Below, piece after piece: positions 25,196 to 33,705 of a stretch of DNA of 64,000 nucleotides. This stretch comes from an uncultured Eubacteriales bacterium. GTDB lineage: Bacteria > Bacillota > Clostridia > Christensenellales > UBA1242. Each line of letters begins with the position of its first letter. Position 1 is the stretch's first letter. The stretch lies in the NCBI GenBank assembly GCA_949001935.1, contig CARJLX010000001.1, forward strand, positions 62,001 to 126,000, in the 5' to 3' direction. The position numbers were made by a program, and so were the translations under genes. The notes under the pieces were generated by a model. The model was not told the DNA's origin, made no database searches, and saw only the letters and a program-made list of their open reading frames with translations.

Positions 25196-26056
25196 ATGAA
25201 ATTAGCAGAAAATTGGGTTGATTACAAGGTTTTAGCTACTGGTGATGGTGAAAAGTTGGAAAGGTGGGGGAATATTACCTTGCTTCGTCCTGATCCTCAA
25301 GTTATTTGGCATGCAAAAAGTGATTTGACAAAGACAAAAGGACTTGACGCACATTACAAACGCGAAAGCACGGGTGGCGGACATTGGCAATATCTTAAAA
25401 AGATACCAGATGAATGGGTTATCTCATGGCAGGGAATAAAATTTTCTATCAAACCTATGGGTTTTAAGCATACTGGATTATTTCCAGAGCAAGCAGTTAA
25501 TTGGCAAGATATGTCAAAACTTATTAAAGATGCTAAACGCGAAATCAAAGTTTTAAATTTGTTTGCTTATACTGGCGGGGCGAGCGTTGTATGTGCTAAG
25601 GCTGGAGCAAAGGTGACTCATGTTGACGCAAGCAAAGGTATGGTTGAGCGAGCTAAAGAAAATGCTAAACTCAATCAAATTGACAACATTCGATTTATCA
25701 TTGACGATTGCAAAAAGTTTATTGAGCGTGAGATAAGGCGTGGAAACAAGTATGACGCAATAATTATGGATCCACCAAGTTATGGACGAGGAACAAGTGG
25801 GGAAACTTGGAAACTTGAGGATAATCTTTTTGATTTTGTATCGGTTTGCAAAGGTGTTTTGTCTGACAAGCCATTGTTTGTGCTTATCAGTTCTTACACA
25901 ACAGGACTGCAACCGGGGGTTTTGACAAATGTGTTAGGGCTTAACTTTGGTTATTCAAATATAGACGCAGACGAAATCGGCTTGCCAAGCGAAGACGGCA
26001 CAATCTTGCCTTGTGGAGCAAGAGGATTGAAGGTGTTTAGGGGGGAGAATGAATAG
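25196..26056 (+). CDS. Class I SAM-dependent methyltransferase, RlmI/RlmK-like (rRNA)
   Basis: A 286-aa protein with SAM motif I VLNLFAYTGGASVVCAKAGA, motif II HVDASKGMVERAKENAKLN and the catalytic/substrate motif IMDPPSYGRG (motif IV DPPxY). This is the C-terminal part of the COG1092 family of 23S rRNA cytosine/guanine methyltransferases. No PUA domain is seen at the N-terminus; instead a beta-rich segment (WGNITLLRPDPQVIWHAKSD) leads in. It overlaps the next gene by 8 nt. The exact target nucleotide cannot be read. Confidence 0.85.
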   Translation: MKLAENWVDYKVLATGDGEKLERWGNITLLRPDPQVIWHAKSDLTKTKGLDAHYKRESTGGGHWQYLKKIPDEWVISWQGIKFSIKPMGFKHTGLFPEQAVNWQDMSKLIKDAKREIKVLNLFAYTGGASVVCAKAGAKVTHVDASKGMVERAKENAKLNQIDNIRFIIDDCKKFIEREIRRGNKYDAIIMDPPSYGRGTSGETWKLEDNLFDFVSVCKGVLSDKPLFVLISSYTTGLQPGVLTNVLGLNFGYSNIDADEIGLPSEDGTILPCGARGLKVFRGENE

Positions 26057-27182
26057 GTTTGTATATTTAGATAACAATGCGACAACCAAAATTTCAGCCG
26101 CTATTAAAGAAAAATTGCAACCATATTTGGATTTGCAATATGGGAATCCAAGTTCACTTTATGGGCATGGAATAAAAATTAAGAAAGAAATATTAAAAGC
26201 ACGTCAAAATTGTGCAGATCTTTTAAATTGCAAGCCAAATAATTTAATTTTTACAAGTGGTGGAAGTGAAAGTAATTGTTCTGCATTTAATTCGGCAGTT
26301 AATCAATTCCCAAACAAAAAGAAAATAATAACAACAAAAGTTGAGCATAGTTCAATATTAGAATATTGCAAAATTCTTGAAAAGAAAGGTTATGAAATTG
26401 TTTATTTGGATGTAGATGAAAATTGCAATATAAATTTAAAACAACTTGAACAAGAAGTAGATAAAAAAACTTGCCTTGTTTCAATTCAGTTTGCAAACAA
26501 TGAAGTGGGAACGATTTTACTCACAAAAGAGTTTATATCAAAGATTAAAAGTCTTAAAAATGAATTTAATTTTCTGTTTCATGTTGACGCTGTTCAAGGA
26601 CTTGGTAAATTTAAAATTGATATTGATGATTTGAACGCAGATTTCATTTCTTGTTCAGGGCATAAAATACATTGTCCAAAAGGAATTGGGTTGCTTTACA
26701 TTAAGGACACTAAAAACTTTATTCCTTTAATTGCAGGACATCAAGAATTTGGGCTTCGTGGTGGAACTGAAAATGTTTTGGGTATTATTGCTTTGGGAGA
26801 ATCTTGCAATTATATAAACAACAATTTTAAAGAAATTCAAGAGAAAATTATTGAAACTCACAAATATTTGGAAGAGCAACTTTCAACGATTAGAGGGTTA
26901 AAGATTAATTGTAAAGATGTAGAGAGGATTCCAAACACAACGAGTATAACATTTGATGAGATTTTTGGGAATCAACTAATGTTTAAATTCGACCAAGTAG
27001 GAATATGTGTTTCAACTGGTTCAGCTTGTAACAGTGAAAGCAGTGAGCCAAGTTATGTTTTGACAAGTATGGGTTTGAAAAATCCACAGAATACAATTCG
27101 AGTTAGCATTGATGAAAATACAACCAAAAGTCAAATAGATTATTTCATAGAAAATCTAAAAAATATTTTAAAAGGAGAATAG
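26049..27182 (+). CDS. Second cysteine desulfurase (NifS/IscS class)
   Basis: A 377-aa PLP enzyme with Lys206 in SCSGHKIHCPKG and the loop cysteine Cys327 in STGSACNSESSEPSYV. It is clearly distinct from the iscS at 9061 and richer in Lys and Asn. It overlaps the upstream methyltransferase and is 2 nt from a ferredoxin/thioredoxin-like gene, not a scaffold. That setting suggests dedicated sulfur or selenium delivery, for example to a tRNA-thiolation or redox partner, rather than general Fe-S assembly; this is inference. Confidence 0.93.
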   Translation: MNRFVYLDNNATTKISAAIKEKLQPYLDLQYGNPSSLYGHGIKIKKEILKARQNCADLLNCKPNNLIFTSGGSESNCSAFNSAVNQFPNKKKIITTKVEHSSILEYCKILEKKGYEIVYLDVDENCNINLKQLEQEVDKKTCLVSIQFANNEVGTILLTKEFISKIKSLKNEFNFLFHVDAVQGLGKFKIDIDDLNADFISCSGHKIHCPKGIGLLYIKDTKNFIPLIAGHQEFGLRGGTENVLGIIALGESCNYINNNFKEIQEKIIETHKYLEEQLSTIRGLKINCKDVERIPNTTSITFDEIFGNQLMFKFDQVGICVSTGSACNSESSEPSYVLTSMGLKNPQNTIRVSIDENTTKSQIDYFIENLKNILKGE

Positions 27183-27184
27183 TT

Positions 27185-27775
27185 ATGCCAGCTATTATTA
27201 ATCATAAAATTTGTGACCAAGCAAATGCCTGTGGAGGAATTAGTGTATGTCCAGTTGGAGCATTCACTTACAATGAAAAAACAAAAAGAATTGAAATCGA
27301 CAATGACAAATGCATCTCTTGTGGAGCATGTGCAAAAACTTGTCCTATTGGTGCAATTGGAGTTGCAAAAACTTGGGAAGAGTTTGAAGAACTCAAACAA
27401 TCTATTAACGAAGATCCAAGAAGTGCAGATGATTTGTTCGTTGACAGATTTGGTGGTGATATTATCAATGAAAATGTTTTGATTGATTTTGAAAATCTTG
27501 ATAAAATGATTAAAGAAAATGATAAAGTTATTATTGAACTTTTTAATGACGATAGCATCATGTGTTTGTTAAAATCAATACCATATCAAGATATTTTAGA
27601 AAATTCGAATTATACAAAATATTATAGATGTAATGTTGGAGAAAATGATTTTTCAAAATATGGAATTACAGAACTTCCAAGTTTATTGTTGTGCAATAAT
27701 GGCATGGTTAAAAAAGTTATTAATGGATATTTTGAAGAAAAAGATAAAGAAAAATTATTTGCATTATTAAAATAA
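27185..27775 (+). CDS. Ferredoxin-domain protein fused to a thioredoxin-like domain
   Basis: The N-terminal 65 residues form a bacterial 2x[4Fe-4S] ferredoxin fold. The second motif is canonical (CISCGACAKTCPIGA). The first is irregular (CDQANACGGISVCPVGA), with five residues between its first two cysteines. The C-terminal 100 residues (EKLIIELFNDD-like strand, then GITELPSLLLCNNGMVKKVI) look like a thioredoxin fold with the cis-Pro loop but no CxxC. It is co-transcribed with the second cysteine desulfurase. A role in electron transfer to persulfide or to a cluster is plausible but unproven. Confidence 0.8.
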   Translation: MPAIINHKICDQANACGGISVCPVGAFTYNEKTKRIEIDNDKCISCGACAKTCPIGAIGVAKTWEEFEELKQSINEDPRSADDLFVDRFGGDIINENVLIDFENLDKMIKENDKVIIELFNDDSIMCLLKSIPYQDILENSNYTKYYRCNVGENDFSKYGITELPSLLLCNNGMVKKVINGYFEEKDKEKLFALLK

Positions 27776-27791
27776 AGTTTAAGGATAAATT

Positions 27792-28493
27792 ATGGAAGAG
27801 AAATTAAACGTTTTATATGAAGATAATCATATTGTGGTGGTGATTAAGCCTCAAAATATGCCTTCGCAGGAGGATGAAAGCGGGGACATGGATTTATTGA
27901 CGCTTGTTAAAAGTTATATAAAGGAAAAGTATAACAAGCCAGGCGAGGTTTTTATTGGGCTTGTTCATAGATTGGATAGACCTACTGGTGGGATTATGGT
28001 CTTTGCACGTAATTCTAAATCGGCAGGGCGTTTAAGCGAGCAAATTCGTGATCACAAAATGCAGAAAACTTATTATGCTATTTGCAAAGGTTGTCCAAAA
28101 GATAAAAGTGGTATACTTGTGAACTATCTCAAAAAGGATGAAAAAGAAAACATTGTTAAAATCGTCACCATGGGTTCTGTTGACGCTAAAAAAGCCGAAC
28201 TAGAATATAAAGTTTTGCAAACTATTGGAGATGAATCTCTTTTAGAGATAAAAATTATTACAGGGAGAAGTCATCAAATTCGTGTGCAACTTGCTGGAAT
28301 CAATTGCCCGCTTGTAGGTGATAACAAATATGGCAAAGACAAAACTCGTGCCAGCAGAAACTTAGGGCTATGGGCTGGGAAACTTGAATTTACTCATCCT
28401 GTATCAAAAGAAAAATTGACCTTTATGGCAATGCCAGACACAAGCAAGTCGCCTTGGAAAGATTTTTATCTTGATAAATATTTTATACGCTAA
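27792..28493 (+). CDS. RluA-family pseudouridine synthase
   Basis: A 233-aa protein with the catalytic motif GLVHRLDRPTGGIMVFARNS (the Asp attacks uridine) and the C-terminal GRSHQIRVQLAGINCPLVGD typical of the RluA/RluC/RluD family. No S4 domain is present. The target (rRNA or tRNA) cannot be assigned. An AAGGATAAATT site precedes the start, 14 nt after the ferredoxin gene, so it may share the operon. Confidence 0.92.
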   Translation: MEEKLNVLYEDNHIVVVIKPQNMPSQEDESGDMDLLTLVKSYIKEKYNKPGEVFIGLVHRLDRPTGGIMVFARNSKSAGRLSEQIRDHKMQKTYYAICKGCPKDKSGILVNYLKKDEKENIVKIVTMGSVDAKKAELEYKVLQTIGDESLLEIKIITGRSHQIRVQLAGINCPLVGDNKYGKDKTRASRNLGLWAGKLEFTHPVSKEKLTFMAMPDTSKSPWKDFYLDKYFIR

Positions 28494-28502
28494 TTTTATA
28501 TC

Positions 28503-28527
28503 TTTCTTTTCTTTTAAAGAAAAAACA
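28503..28527. repeat. Intergenic palindrome family, copy at 28.5 kb
   Basis: TTTCTTTTCTTT-T-AAAGAAAA, slightly degenerate on its right arm, followed by ACAAAATAAC. It belongs to the 25-bp family with consensus TTnCTTTTCTTT-N-complement and lies just before a terminator. Confidence 0.7.
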
Positions 28528-28560
28528 AAATAACACCAAATGTTGCACGATTATTTTATA

Positions 28561-28605
28561 AAAGCCTTTATTCGCTCTTTTAAATTTTGATTAAAGGCTT
28601 TTTTA
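28561..28605 (+). terminator. Terminator before pepF
   Basis: AAAGCCTTTA (28561-28570) pairs with TAAAGGCTTT (28592-28601), with a 21-nt loop and T residues after. Confidence 0.8.
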
Positions 28606-28652
28606 TTTGTTTATTTTAGTTGAGAATAGTATAATATCTTAAAGGAGAAGTT

Positions 28653-30428
28653 ATGAAAACAAGAAATCAAATTGAAGAGCAATATAAGTGGGATTTGAGT
28701 GTATTTGGTGTGACCGATGAAAACTTTTTTGAGAAGTGTGAGAAAGCAAAAAAATTTATGGAGAAGATTTATGCTTTAGAAGGAAAGTTGAATAGTGATG
28801 AGGATTTGATCAAACTTTTTAAACTTGAAAATCAACTTGAAGAAATTTTAGAGCCTATTTGTATTTATGTTCATTTTAAACAATGCGAAGATTTAAGTTT
28901 ATCTAAATACGATGAAATGGAAGATTATTTAGACAAAATGACGGTTGAATACGATCAAAAAACGCTTTTTATTAACAAAAAACTTAAAAAATTGTCTTTA
29001 GGCAGAATTAACGAACTTTTGAATGATAAAAGATTTAAGGCTTGGACTTTAAGACTTGAAGATTTAAAAGAGGAGAAAAAGCATCAACTTCCTGATGCTG
29101 TTGACAAGTTTTTGGCTGGGGCAGACTTTTTTCATTCAAATTCAGGAATTATGCGTAAACTCAGCGATGTCGACATGACTTTTAATGATGTTGAAGATAG
29201 CAATGGCAAAAAACATGAGTTTAATGAGTCTATTCTCACTAGTTTTCTTGAAAGCGATGACAGGGTGTTGAGAAAAAATGCTTTAACTACTTTACATGGA
29301 ACTTATGGAAAGTTTATCAATACTTTTTCGGCAAATTATATCGCTTCAGTTAAAGAGAGATGTTTTTTTGCAAAGGCTTATAAATACAAATCGGCTATTT
29401 CGCGTTCTATGCAAAATGAAAAAGTTGACGAGGGTGTTTATAAAAATTTAGTTAAAAATGTAAGGGAGGCATTACCAATTTTATTTGATTATTTTGAGTT
29501 TAAGAGAGAAAAATTGGGATTAAAGGAATTTTGGAATTACGACACTTATGCTTCAATAAATTACAAAAACAAGAAAAAATACACCTATGATGAGGCAATA
29601 GAACTTATTAAAAAAGCAGTTGCACCTCTTGGTGAAGAGTATGTTTCATTAGTTCAGCGTGCTAAGGATGAGCGTTGGATAGATGTTTATCCAAATAAGA
29701 ATAAGCGTACTGGTGCTTTTGAATCTGCTATTTACGGATATCATCCATTTGTGTTAACGAATTTTGATAATGGACTTGAAAATGTGTTCACTCTTGCACA
29801 TGAACTAGGTCATGCAATGCACAGTTATTTTTCTGATAAAACTCAAGACAGAGAAAAGAGCCAATATACAATCTTTGTTGCTGAGGTTGCAAGTACAACT
29901 AACGAAATGTTATTATTGAATTATTTACTTTCGCAGACAAAATCCAAAGCAGAAAAAGAAGAACTTTACAACAAACTTTTTGATAGTGTTAAGGCTACTA
30001 TTTTCCGTCAAACTATGTTTGCTGAATTTGAAGAAAAGGTTCATGCTATTCATGAAGAGGGAAAGGCTTTATCTAAAGATAAACTTTGCGATATTTATTA
30101 TAATTTGAATAAAGATTATTTTGGCAATAAGGTTAAACTTTTGGGCGAAGTGAAATATGAATGGGCAAGAATTCCACACTTTTTTACTGCTTTTTATGTT
30201 TATAAATACGCTATTGGTCTTATCTGTGCTTTAAATTTTGCTGATAGACTAACAAAAGGCGAAAAAGGTGCAAGGGAGAAATATATTAACAATTTCCTAT
30301 GTGCGGGATGTAGTAAAAAGCCTGTTGAGATTTTAAAAGAAGCAGGGTGTGACCTTGAAGATGAAAAGACCTATCTTAACACATTTAAGTTTTTGAAAGA
30401 TAAGTTGGATGAATGGAAAAAATTATAG
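28653..30428 (+). CDS. pepF: Oligoendopeptidase F (M3 metallopeptidase)
   Basis: A cytoplasmic zinc peptidase that degrades oligopeptides. The 591-aa protein has the M3 motif TLAHELGHAMHSYFSDKTQ, with HExxH near residue 382 and the third ligand Glu in VAEVASTTNEMLLLNYLL. It also has the C-terminal substrate-binding region ARIPHFFTAFYVYKYAIGLI. Length is typical of PepF (about 600 aa). AAAGGAG precedes the ATG, and a TATAAT-like -10 lies upstream. It is monocistronic. Confidence 0.95.
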   Translation: MKTRNQIEEQYKWDLSVFGVTDENFFEKCEKAKKFMEKIYALEGKLNSDEDLIKLFKLENQLEEILEPICIYVHFKQCEDLSLSKYDEMEDYLDKMTVEYDQKTLFINKKLKKLSLGRINELLNDKRFKAWTLRLEDLKEEKKHQLPDAVDKFLAGADFFHSNSGIMRKLSDVDMTFNDVEDSNGKKHEFNESILTSFLESDDRVLRKNALTTLHGTYGKFINTFSANYIASVKERCFFAKAYKYKSAISRSMQNEKVDEGVYKNLVKNVREALPILFDYFEFKREKLGLKEFWNYDTYASINYKNKKKYTYDEAIELIKKAVAPLGEEYVSLVQRAKDERWIDVYPNKNKRTGAFESAIYGYHPFVLTNFDNGLENVFTLAHELGHAMHSYFSDKTQDREKSQYTIFVAEVASTTNEMLLLNYLLSQTKSKAEKEELYNKLFDSVKATIFRQTMFAEFEEKVHAIHEEGKALSKDKLCDIYYNLNKDYFGNKVKLLGEVKYEWARIPHFFTAFYVYKYAIGLICALNFADRLTKGEKGAREKYINNFLCAGCSKKPVEILKEAGCDLEDEKTYLNTFKFLKDKLDEWKKL

Positions 30429-30618
30429 TTACTTTTCTATGCTAGAAAAGGCATCCAGTTTTTGCACGACTAGGGAGAACAAATCTTGTGTAATTTTAAA
30501 AGTGCCTAAGGCACAAAGATTCTGGGAGTTGCAATTCTCCCCGAACCACTACAAACGCTAAAAAGTGGATTTTGTGTTAAGCAAAAAAACTTTTAAATTA
30601 AAATAATTAAGGTGTGAT
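30429..30618. other. 190-nt intergenic region with three hairpins
   Basis: No gene is seen. It begins with a degenerate palindrome (ACTTTTCT-atgct-AGAAAAG). Then come GTGCC-taa-GGCAC (30502-30514), GGGAG-ttgcaatt-CTCCC (30524-30541) and CCACT...AGTGG (about 30546-30567). No T tract follows a stem, so these are not simple terminators. It could be a small RNA or the leader of the next gene. Confidence 0.5.
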
Positions 30619-31559
30619 ATGAAACTTTTAGATGAAATTTTGAAGAAAAAAGAAGAGGTTTTCACAAGTTGTGGTGAAAATGTGAAAATTGATAGTATTA
30701 TGATTGAGAACAATGGCGAGGTTGCTCAGCATTTTTACAAACCTGATGGGCTGCATGAAATGAGAAGTATAAGCAAAGTTATGATTGCCTTAGCTTACGG
30801 AATTGCCATAGATAGGCAAATTCTTGGCGGGGGGGGTATCAGTTAACTCTTGATACGCTTGTTTATCCAATTCTTAAAGATTTGACTGAGATTAGAAATA
30901 AAGACAATATAGATAAAATCAAAAAGTGGACGATTAAAACACTTTTAACTTATTCGGCTGGTTATGAAAACCAAATGTTTTCTAATAAATTTATCAAAGA
31001 TATTTATCCTAAAAATTATGTTGAATATTGTTTAAACTACCCATTAAAAAATCAACCTAACACCAAATATGTCTATAACAATGCCGAACCCTTCTTACTT
31101 TCAGTTTGTTTTCAAGAATATTTTGGAATTAATATTAAAGATTTTATTGTAAAAGAAATTTTCAAACCTTTAAAAATTAAAGATTTTATCTGGAAAAACT
31201 ACGACAAATATTGTCCTGGTGGCACTGGGCTTTATCTTTCTCACAAAGATTTATTTAAAATTGGGCAGTTGATTTTAAGCAAAGGAAATTTTGAAGGCAG
31301 GCAAATTATAAGCAAAAGATATATTGAACAAATGTGTTCAACGCAAATGCAAACTCCATATGCTGTAAAGCCAGAGAGGGTTTTACCAAAAGAAAGTGTC
31401 GGGCTTGTGATGAAAATTTCAAGAAATGGCTATGTCTTTAAGGATGCGAAAAATGGCCAATACTTGATTGTTAATTTTGACAAGAATTTGCTTATCACAA
31501 TTTTGGCAAGTGAAAAAGAAATGCAGTTTGTGACTGAAATTTTGAGAGGAGTTATTTAA
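30619..31559 (+). pseudogene. Serine hydrolase (beta-lactamase/PBP-like), frameshifted at an 8-G tract
   Basis: Two frames together encode one protein of the class C beta-lactamase-related family. The first part (30619-30846) contains the SxxK motif SISK within SISKVMIALAYGIAID. It then runs out of frame at eight G residues (30829-30836), stopping at once. The second frame reads on from the tract as YQLTLDTLVYPILKDLTEI and contains the YxN motif YVYNNAEP and the expected C-terminal GQYLIVNFDKN. One extra G, or two fewer, restores a full-length product of about 313 aa. No signal peptide is seen. The state is either a slipped phase-variable allele, a sequencing error in the tract, or a true pseudogene. 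Confidence 0.82.
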
Positions 31560-31568
31560 ATTAAAAAC

Positions 31569-31598
31569 AAAAACCGCTATTATTAGCGGTTTTTTGTT
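31569..31598. terminator. Bidirectional terminator between serine hydrolase and Cys/Pro-rich gene
   Basis: AAACCGCTA (31571-31579) pairs with TAGCGGTTT (31584-31592), with A and T runs on either side. The two genes are convergent. Confidence 0.85.
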
Positions 31599-31895
31599 TT
31601 AACACTTCTTTCCTGTGTTGCCTATCATATAGCCTGCGTACATGTAGAGTAGTGAGCAAGGTATTTGAAAATTTATACAACCGCAACTTGGAGTACAACA
31701 TTGTGGTTGACATGGAAAGTTTGGAAAAGGCTGTTGAAAGCATGGTTGTTGAAATTGTGGGTAAAACCAAGGGTTATTCCATACAGGATTTTCACAGCCG
31801 CAATTTCTATGTGGTGGGCGAGGGCGGTCACAGCCACAGGGTGGACGATGGAAATCGAAGCATTGTCCTTCAACATAATTTGTATTATATTTCAT
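31599..31895 (-). CDS. Cys/Pro-rich small protein, 98 aa
   Basis: An unusual composition: about 15 Cys and many Pro, Phe and Asn (RPPCGCDRPRPPHRNCGCEN; then QPQCCTPSCGCIN). It ends in a hydrophobic stretch, LLYMYAGYMIGN. A strong AAAGGAGG site lies 7 nt before the ATG, which supports a real gene against overlapping plus-strand frames. The pattern resembles spore-coat or metal-binding small proteins, but I cannot assign a family. It is convergent with the serine hydrolase and divergent from the YkvI-like gene. Confidence 0.72.
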   Translation of the reverse strand: MKYNTNYVEGQCFDFHRPPCGCDRPRPPHRNCGCENPVWNNPWFYPQFQQPCFQQPFPNFPCQPQCCTPSCGCINFQIPCSLLYMYAGYMIGNTGKKC

Positions 31896-31926
31896 ATTAA
31901 AGCCTCCTTTTTAATAAATTGTATTA

Positions 31927-32994
31927 ATGAGTAATTTTTTTGCTAGATGTATTTGTAAAGCCACATCAAACAAATGTTTAATGACTTTTATGGTTATTGT
32001 TGGCACTGTTATTGGCAGTGGATTTTTGAGTGGAAAAGAGATAGTTGTTTTCTTTTCACGCTTTGGCAAAATGAGTTATTTTTGCATATTTCTTGCTTTT
32101 CTGCTTTTTTGGGGATTATTTTATTTTTTCCTTAAATATGCTGGCGGGACATTAAATAGGCTTGCAAGTTCTAAATATGCAAAGGTATTAAATTTTCTAA
32201 TTTGTTTAATTTTATCAGCGGCAATGTTTGCAGGGATTATTGATTTATTATCATCGCTATGGTTTCCTATTCAAATTAGTATAATTTTTATCATGCTTTT
32301 AATTTGTTCAAGAATTGCATTAAAGGGGGCAAGTGTTCTTGAAAAACTAAATCTTTTCTTAGTGCCGATAATGATTGTATTTTTGATTATAAATCTTATA
32401 TCTTTACTTTCATTAAAGACTTCTTCACTATTTGTTGGTGGATATTATCCATACAGCATTTTCTTTTGCGTTTTGTATGTTATATTAAATACCTCAAATT
32501 CGGCTATAGTTATTTCTAATTTTTCTAAAGAATTAACTCAAAAGCAAAAAGTGCAAGTCAGTTTTTCCGCCGCACTTGCACTTTTTATTATTCTTTTATT
32601 TGCAAATATTGTATTACTACAAAATTCTTTTGCCTTTGGGCAGGAAATGCCTTTACTTTATTTAGTTAAGGGTGTCCAAAAAATTTTGATGAGTATCATC
32701 ATGCTTATCGGATGCTCTACAACGCTTTTTTCTTTAGTATATACTATTTCTAGCAGTTTGAGAGGGGTGCATAATAAATTTTTTCTTTTGTTTTTCAGCG
32801 TTGGGCTTCCTTTTGCACTCAGTTTTCTCGGTTTTGGACTTATTGTTTCCTATTGTTATCCACTTACTAGTGTCTTGGGTATTTTTCTTTTGTGCGACTT
32901 ATTTTGCATACCTTTTTTCAAAAAGGTTTACAAGGGCATACATTCCACCCGCAAGAATACAAAGCAGGAAGATACTGGTCATGACAAGGTCTAG
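31927..32994 (+). CDS. YkvI-like multi-pass membrane protein, 355 aa
   Basis: About ten membrane helices. The N-terminal motif MVIVGTVIGSGFLSGKEIV, followed by FFSRFG, matches the YkvI family of the LeuT/APC-fold transporters, which have GxxIGxGFxSGxE in the unwound helix 1. The substrate is unknown. No good ribosome binding site precedes the ATG, so the exact start is less sure. The 3' end overlaps the convergent ABC permease gene by 96 nt on the opposite strand; the tail after FFKKVYKGI may be extra. Confidence 0.82.
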   Translation: MSNFFARCICKATSNKCLMTFMVIVGTVIGSGFLSGKEIVVFFSRFGKMSYFCIFLAFLLFWGLFYFFLKYAGGTLNRLASSKYAKVLNFLICLILSAAMFAGIIDLLSSLWFPIQISIIFIMLLICSRIALKGASVLEKLNLFLVPIMIVFLIINLISLLSLKTSSLFVGGYYPYSIFFCVLYVILNTSNSAIVISNFSKELTQKQKVQVSFSAALALFIILLFANIVLLQNSFAFGQEMPLLYLVKGVQKILMSIIMLIGCSTTLFSLVYTISSSLRGVHNKFFLLFFSVGLPFALSFLGFGLIVSYCYPLTSVLGIFLLCDLFCIPFFKKVYKGIHSTRKNTKQEDTGHDKV

Positions 32995-33705
32995 ATTAAG
33001 CATACTTTTGCCTAGATTGATTAGATAACCAAGTCCTGCCGTACTTGAAAGATATTCGCCCATAACAGTGCCAACCCAGCTCATACCTACATTAATTTTA
33101 AGCACGGAGATAAAGTCGGGTATTGCACTTGGCAATATGAGTTTTCGAAGTATTTGAAATTTGCTTGCATGCATAGACTGCATAAGCAAGATTTTATCTT
33201 GGTCGCAACTAGTGAAGGCATTTAGAAGTGAAATGGTTGTTATAACTATACAAATTAGCACGCACATCACTATTGTTGCACTAAAGCCTGAGCCTACCCA
33301 GAAGATTATTATTGGTCCAAGGGCAATTTTTGGTAGACTATTCAAAACTATAAGGTAGGGTTGAGCAACTTTTCTTGCTCGTTCGCTCCACCAAAGAAGA
33401 ATTGCAATTAAGCCTCCAAGTAAGGTGGCAATCAAGAAACCTAATATAGTTTCAAGCAGGCTTATACCCATATGCATCCAGATTTCACCCCCACTAAACA
33501 GGTCAACAAGAGTGACTGCTATTTTACTTGGGCTTGAAAAGAAGAATGGGTCTATAACGCCAGTATACGCAAATAATTCCCAAAGACCTAAGAAGAGAAA
33601 GAGAAGTAGTATCTGCAAAAAGATTACTAATGTTTTCTCTTTTTTTAAAGATTTTACATATTTTTTATGTGTCTGAGAAAATTTTACTTGTTGTTTGGTT
33701 TTCAT
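32899..33705 (-). CDS. ABC transporter permease, NitT/TauT (SsuC-like) family
   Basis: A 268-aa membrane permease with about six helices and the coupling motif LILPSAIPDFISVLKIN, typical of the EAA loop of the BPD_transp_1 fold. SAIPDF and the WVGTVMGEYLSSTAGLGYLI segment match SsuC/TauC/ThiX types. The start at 33705 follows GGAGAAG; an upstream in-frame ATG would extend it into the ATPase gene. It overlaps the ATPase by 41 nt. No substrate-binding protein gene is adjacent, so the substrate (sulfonate, pyrimidine precursor or other) cannot be told. Confidence 0.88.
   Translation of the reverse strand: MKTKQQVKFSQTHKKYVKSLKKEKTLVIFLQILLLFLFLGLWELFAYTGVIDPFFFSSPSKIAVTLVDLFSGGEIWMHMGISLLETILGFLIATLLGGLIAILLWWSERARKVAQPYLIVLNSLPKIALGPIIIFWVGSGFSATIVMCVLICIVITTISLLNAFTSCDQDKILLMQSMHASKFQILRKLILPSAIPDFISVLKINVGMSWVGTVMGEYLSSTAGLGYLINLGKSMLNLDLVMTSIFLLCILAGGMYALVNLFEKRYAK

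Noticed and set aside
31652..31934. Two overlapping plus-strand frames (82 and 89 aa) opposite the Cys/Pro-rich gene
   Set aside because: The minus-strand frame has AAAGGAGG, a terminator and a coherent composition; the plus-strand frames have neither.
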